From Verrucomicrobiota bacterium (GTDB taxonomy: Bacteria > Verrucomicrobiota > Kiritimatiellia > RFP12 > UBA1067): a stretch of 54,349 nucleotides of DNA. The position numbers and the translations under genes are program-made. Under the pieces are notes generated by a model. It was given only the letters and a program-made list of their open reading frames with translations. It was not told the DNA's origin and did no database searches. The stretch covers positions 1 through 54,349 of the forward strand of contig JAKJGY010000008.1 of NCBI GenBank assembly GCA_022704145.1. The letters run 5' to 3'. Below, piece after piece: positions 52,701-54,349 of this stretch. Position 1 is the first letter of the stretch, and every line of letters begins with the position of its first letter.

Positions 52701-52936
52701 GGCACCGCGTCACCGCGCCCGCCGCGACCTTCCGGCCGAACGCCTGGGGCCTGCACGACATGGCCGGGAATGTCTGGGAGTGGACGTCCGAATGCGACCC
52801 GGACGGCCGCGCCATCGCCTGCGGCGGCTCCTGGCGCACCCGCCCCGAAAAAGCCCTGTTCGGCACCTTCGCGCGCTACCCGCCCTGGCAGCCGGTCTTC
52901 GACGTCGGCTTCCGCGTCGTGCTGGAAGCCCCATAA
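49793..52936 (+). CDS. exported TolB-like/HzsA-like dihaem protein fused to a SUMF1 domain
   Basis: A 1047-residue exported protein (signal peptide about 1-20). Residues about 150-440 contain TolB/PD40-like propeller blades (RRLMFTSNNDKGQYRVYSLD, DGRVMYLRWEYSD). Residues about 460-575 match the HzsA (hydrazine synthase alpha) middle-domain pattern (DGSAFFEVPANTPVAFQPLD). Two c-type haem motifs follow, CAGCH (566-570) and CVRCH (617-621). Residues about 800-1047 are a SUMF1/FGE-sulfatase domain (RLPSAAEWEWAARAG, GLHDMAGNVWEWTSE). That domain ends CGGSWRTRPEK and lacks the cysteine pair of catalytic formylglycine-generating enzymes, so it is probably a binding module. ATG 49793 has GGAAG upstream. 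The substrate is unknown; hydrazine synthase function is not implied. Confidence 0.8.
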   Translation: MNKTFLRLTLLLGACAALAEPAASRRTLARLRPEAVAEARQDMARRWPERFGAAPPPVWLGSLQTERDALLKRLDTGDAAAAHEADALLARVRETLLSLPLLDADRLIAVRRGSANLALPSNWDNLRGVSRKGLTNEIVTLTALRGTPRAAPLWRPSGREDFVGDLCLHWDARRLMFTSNNDKGQYRVYSLDLDPGRPPSAAELRQIPDADVDNYAGCWLPDGAYLFLSTASMLGVPCVRGGSHIAHLFRAEPDGAIRRLTFDQEHNWCPTPLADGRVMYLRWEYSDIPHFVARILFTMNPDGTGQRELYGSNSYWPNSLFFARPIPDDTHRFCAVVSGHHDTHRMGELILFDPTRGRFEADGVVQRIPGRGQPVVPVIADRLVSDSWPKFLHPQPLGGPYFLTACQPDAQTPWGLYLADTFDNLTLIAEEPGAALLEPLLWQPATPPPVIPSQVRPGTPALVKVVDVYEGPGLAGIPRGTVKALRVIAYSFSYRGMGGQVDRVGLDGPWDVRRILGTVPVAADGSAFFEVPANTPVAFQPLDAQGRALQLMRSWTTVMPGELQSCAGCHEPQNSGSGPRQRMAALDQAPARITPWQGPARGFSFNREIQPLLDRRCVRCHDGRAPDRPDLTLRPDVEAGSAAASYNKEAHFPPAYLALRRYVRGHTIESDMHLLTPCEFHAATTDLVRLLEDGHHHVRLDPEEWERLNVWIDLNTPAHGTWTECAGAARVTAVAARRRELLNRYAGFDEDPEDTELRAAPPRPAPPLPSEAPVVAAVASPRERPVPVPAPEPFQPATRTLDLGAGVSLVFTRIPGGTLQNGPGPAHRFPATLWFGACEIRNREYARFDPAHDSRLETGEFLQFSERERGYPCNLPDQPVCRVSRARAQAFCDWLSARSGQRCRLPSAAEWEWAARAGTAGDAPWGAPGDDFTPSANLADATLRAVDTFGWGLPSGAIPPIRPAAALKDGHRVTAPAATFRPNAWGLHDMAGNVWEWTSECDPDGRAIACGGSWRTRPEKALFGTFARYPPWQPVFDVGFRVVLEAP

Positions 52937-53077
52937 AGCAGGCCGTTTCATTTGACCGCTTACCCGGAGCGCTCATTTTTCCCTTTTGCTTACCGCCTCC
53001 GCCTGATAAACTATGAATTCAGTTGTGGTAATGGATGGGCGAATTTTAAACGGACGTCACATATCAAGGAGTGTCAC

Positions 53078-54349
53078 ATGAACGTTAGAACGATGCCTCT
53101 GGTCTCGATCTTCACGGCCTGTCTGCTCATATCCGCCTCAGGCGCATGGGCGGCAAACGGCACATGGAGCGGCGCCGATAACGGGCTTTGGACCAACAGC
53201 CTCAACTGGAGCGCCTCGCCCTTCCCCTCCGGCGGAGACACCGCGACGTTCTCCGCCGACAGCGCCAACCGGACGGTCGATATCGCCGGCCTCTCCGGCA
53301 TCCTCACGATCGTGTTCGATTCGGCGTCCGTGCCCGCCTACACCATCGGCGCGGGCGCTGCCAACAGCCAGACCGCCATCCTGCGCGACGGCGGCGAGAT
53401 CCGGCTCTCCGCGACCGCCGCCAGCGACCAGACCTTCAGCGCGCGCGTCCGCCTCGGCCCCGACAACGCCAACGCCGCCTACAGCCTCCGCAATGACAGC
53501 ACGACGAAGACCCTGACCTTTAACGACATCGCGGGAATGTCGGGCGGCACCAAGACGCTCAACTTCAACGGCGTCGGGCCGTTCACCGTCAACGGCATCC
53601 TAGACCGGTCGAGCAGCACGTTTGACCTCGTGATGAACGCTTCCAGCACGCTGAGCCTCAACGGCAACACCAGCGCGCGCCAGTTCTTCGTCTACGGCAC
53701 GAACGCGGTCATCAACATCGCCTCCGGCAAGACGCTGACGCTCACAAACGCGGGCGGCAACGGCTTTATGGCCACCGAGAACTTCACCATCAACGGCCCC
53801 GGCTCCTTATTGTTCTCCACAGCCGGAGGCAACAACCATCTCGACCATGGCGTCTCCACCAACAAGACCGCCACCATCAACGCCAAGATCACCGGCGCCA
53901 CCGGTTTCGAGTTCTGGCAGAACGCGCCCTTCACCGGCGGCACGTACCTGCTCGCCAACACCGCCAACGACTACACCCTCAGCACCGTCATCAACGTACC
54001 GGGTACGGTCGCGTTCCCGAGTATCGCCAACCGCGGCGTGGCCTCCTGCCTCGGCGCGGGCACCAACCTCGTGCTCAACCACGCCGCCGCTGTCTTCAAG
54101 TACACGGGCACCGGCGACACCACCGACCGCACCGTTGACCTTCAGGCGGGCGGCGCCATCGAGCAGGCCGGCTCCGGACTCCTGAAGTTCACGACGAACA
54201 TCACCGCGACCGCCTCCGCCAAGCCCCTCGTGCTGCAGGGCTCCACCGCCGGACAGGGCGAGTTCAGCGGCGCGATCATCAATAGCTTGGGGACGATCTC
54301 GCTCACCAAGGACGGCACCGGCACCTGGTCGCTCTCCGCCTCAAACACC
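53078..54349 (+). CDS. autotransporter-associated beta-strand repeat protein, 3'-truncated
   Basis: An open frame from ATG 53078 (AAGGAG upstream) runs to the last base of the window without a stop: 424 residues are visible and more is expected. The signal peptide ends about ASGAWA. The mature start TWSGADNGLWTNSLNW is typical of PVC surface proteins with autotransporter-associated repeats. Repetitive Ser/Thr/Asn/Gly-rich beta strands follow, and LTKDGTGTWSLSASNT near the end is a recognisable PATR-type unit. It is probably a large surface adhesin or fibre; the C-terminal anchor (autotransporter barrel or PEP-CTERM) lies outside the window. Confidence 0.8.
   Translation, partial: MNVRTMPLVSIFTACLLISASGAWAANGTWSGADNGLWTNSLNWSASPFPSGGDTATFSADSANRTVDIAGLSGILTIVFDSASVPAYTIGAGAANSQTAILRDGGEIRLSATAASDQTFSARVRLGPDNANAAYSLRNDSTTKTLTFNDIAGMSGGTKTLNFNGVGPFTVNGILDRSSSTFDLVMNASSTLSLNGNTSARQFFVYGTNAVINIASGKTLTLTNAGGNGFMATENFTINGPGSLLFSTAGGNNHLDHGVSTNKTATINAKITGATGFEFWQNAPFTGGTYLLANTANDYTLSTVINVPGTVAFPSIANRGVASCLGAGTNLVLNHAAAVFKYTGTGDTTDRTVDLQAGGAIEQAGSGLLKFTTNITATASAKPLVLQGSTAGQGEFSGAIINSLGTISLTKDGTGTWSLSASNT

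Noticed and set aside
52190-52936. SUMF1 domain as the sulfatase-activating formylglycine-generating enzyme
   Set aside because: The cysteine pair of the catalytic FGE C-terminus is absent (the segment after GGSW has no Cys).
1-54349. CRISPR arrays, rRNA or tRNA genes, riboswitches
   Set aside because: No regularly spaced repeats, no tRNA T-loop with matching arms, and no recognisable riboswitch core were found in the gaps between genes.

Overview
The window is high-GC DNA with no rRNA, tRNA or CRISPR array. Its gene content is that of a polysaccharide-degrading member of the PVC superphylum, most like Kiritimatiellota, Lentisphaerota or Verrucomicrobiota. The basis is five secreted S1-type sulfatases, six Gfo/Idh/MocA oxidoreductases (five of them with Tat signals), DUF1080, DUF4838, DUF4832 and GH123-like proteins, an HzsA-like cytochrome fused to a SUMF1 domain, and an autotransporter-repeat adhesin. 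The phylum is inferred from gene families, not from a marker gene.

Layout. (1) 167-1246 (-) is a Tat-secreted oxidoreductase. (2) 1648-12459 (+) is a compact operon: two sulfatases, a GH123/DUF4091-like protein, a DUF4838 protein, an FAD oxidoreductase and a DUF4832 protein. Four of its five junctions are 4-base ATGA overlaps. (3) A sialidase-like protein (-) and a pectate-lyase-fold protein (+) follow, divergently arranged. (4) 15861-18841 (+) encodes a DegT-type aminotransferase, a cytosolic Gfo/Idh/MocA enzyme and glucosamine-6-phosphate deaminase (NagB), behind a good sigma70-type promoter. (5) 18850-27776 (-) is a seven-gene operon: four Tat-exported oxidoreductases, a secreted TIM-barrel isomerase-like protein, a HEAT-repeat protein and a URO-D-like protein. 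A PAS-AraC regulator (27978-28727) is divergent from it. (6) 28916-33554 (+) is a three-sulfatase operon. (7) A VIT/vWA/TPR/DUF2135 protein (-), an IS30-family insertion sequence with unusual palindromes, and a tandem DUF1080 protein (+) come next. (8) 39992-46045 (-) holds two large membrane proteins of envelope glycosylation type (Agl23/TIGR03663 and DUF2723-TPR). (9) The last part has a cation/proton antiporter fused to USP-like and EIIA-like domains, a DUF1080 lipoprotein overlapping it tail to tail, the HzsA-SUMF1 fusion, and the start of an adhesin cut by the window end.

How the genes may work together (inference): sulfatases and GH123/DUF4838/sialidase-like proteins would strip a sulfated, amino-sugar-containing glycan outside the cytoplasm. 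Exported Gfo/Idh/MocA enzymes, the TIM-barrel protein and the DUF1080 proteins (Pfam name 3-keto-disaccharide hydrolase) fit an oxidative route through 3-keto-sugars. The aminotransferase-dehydrogenase-NagB operon would handle amino sugars in the cytoplasm. The PAS-AraC protein is the obvious local regulator. No sulfatase-maturing enzyme was recognised: the one SUMF1 domain lacks the cysteines of true formylglycine-generating enzymes.
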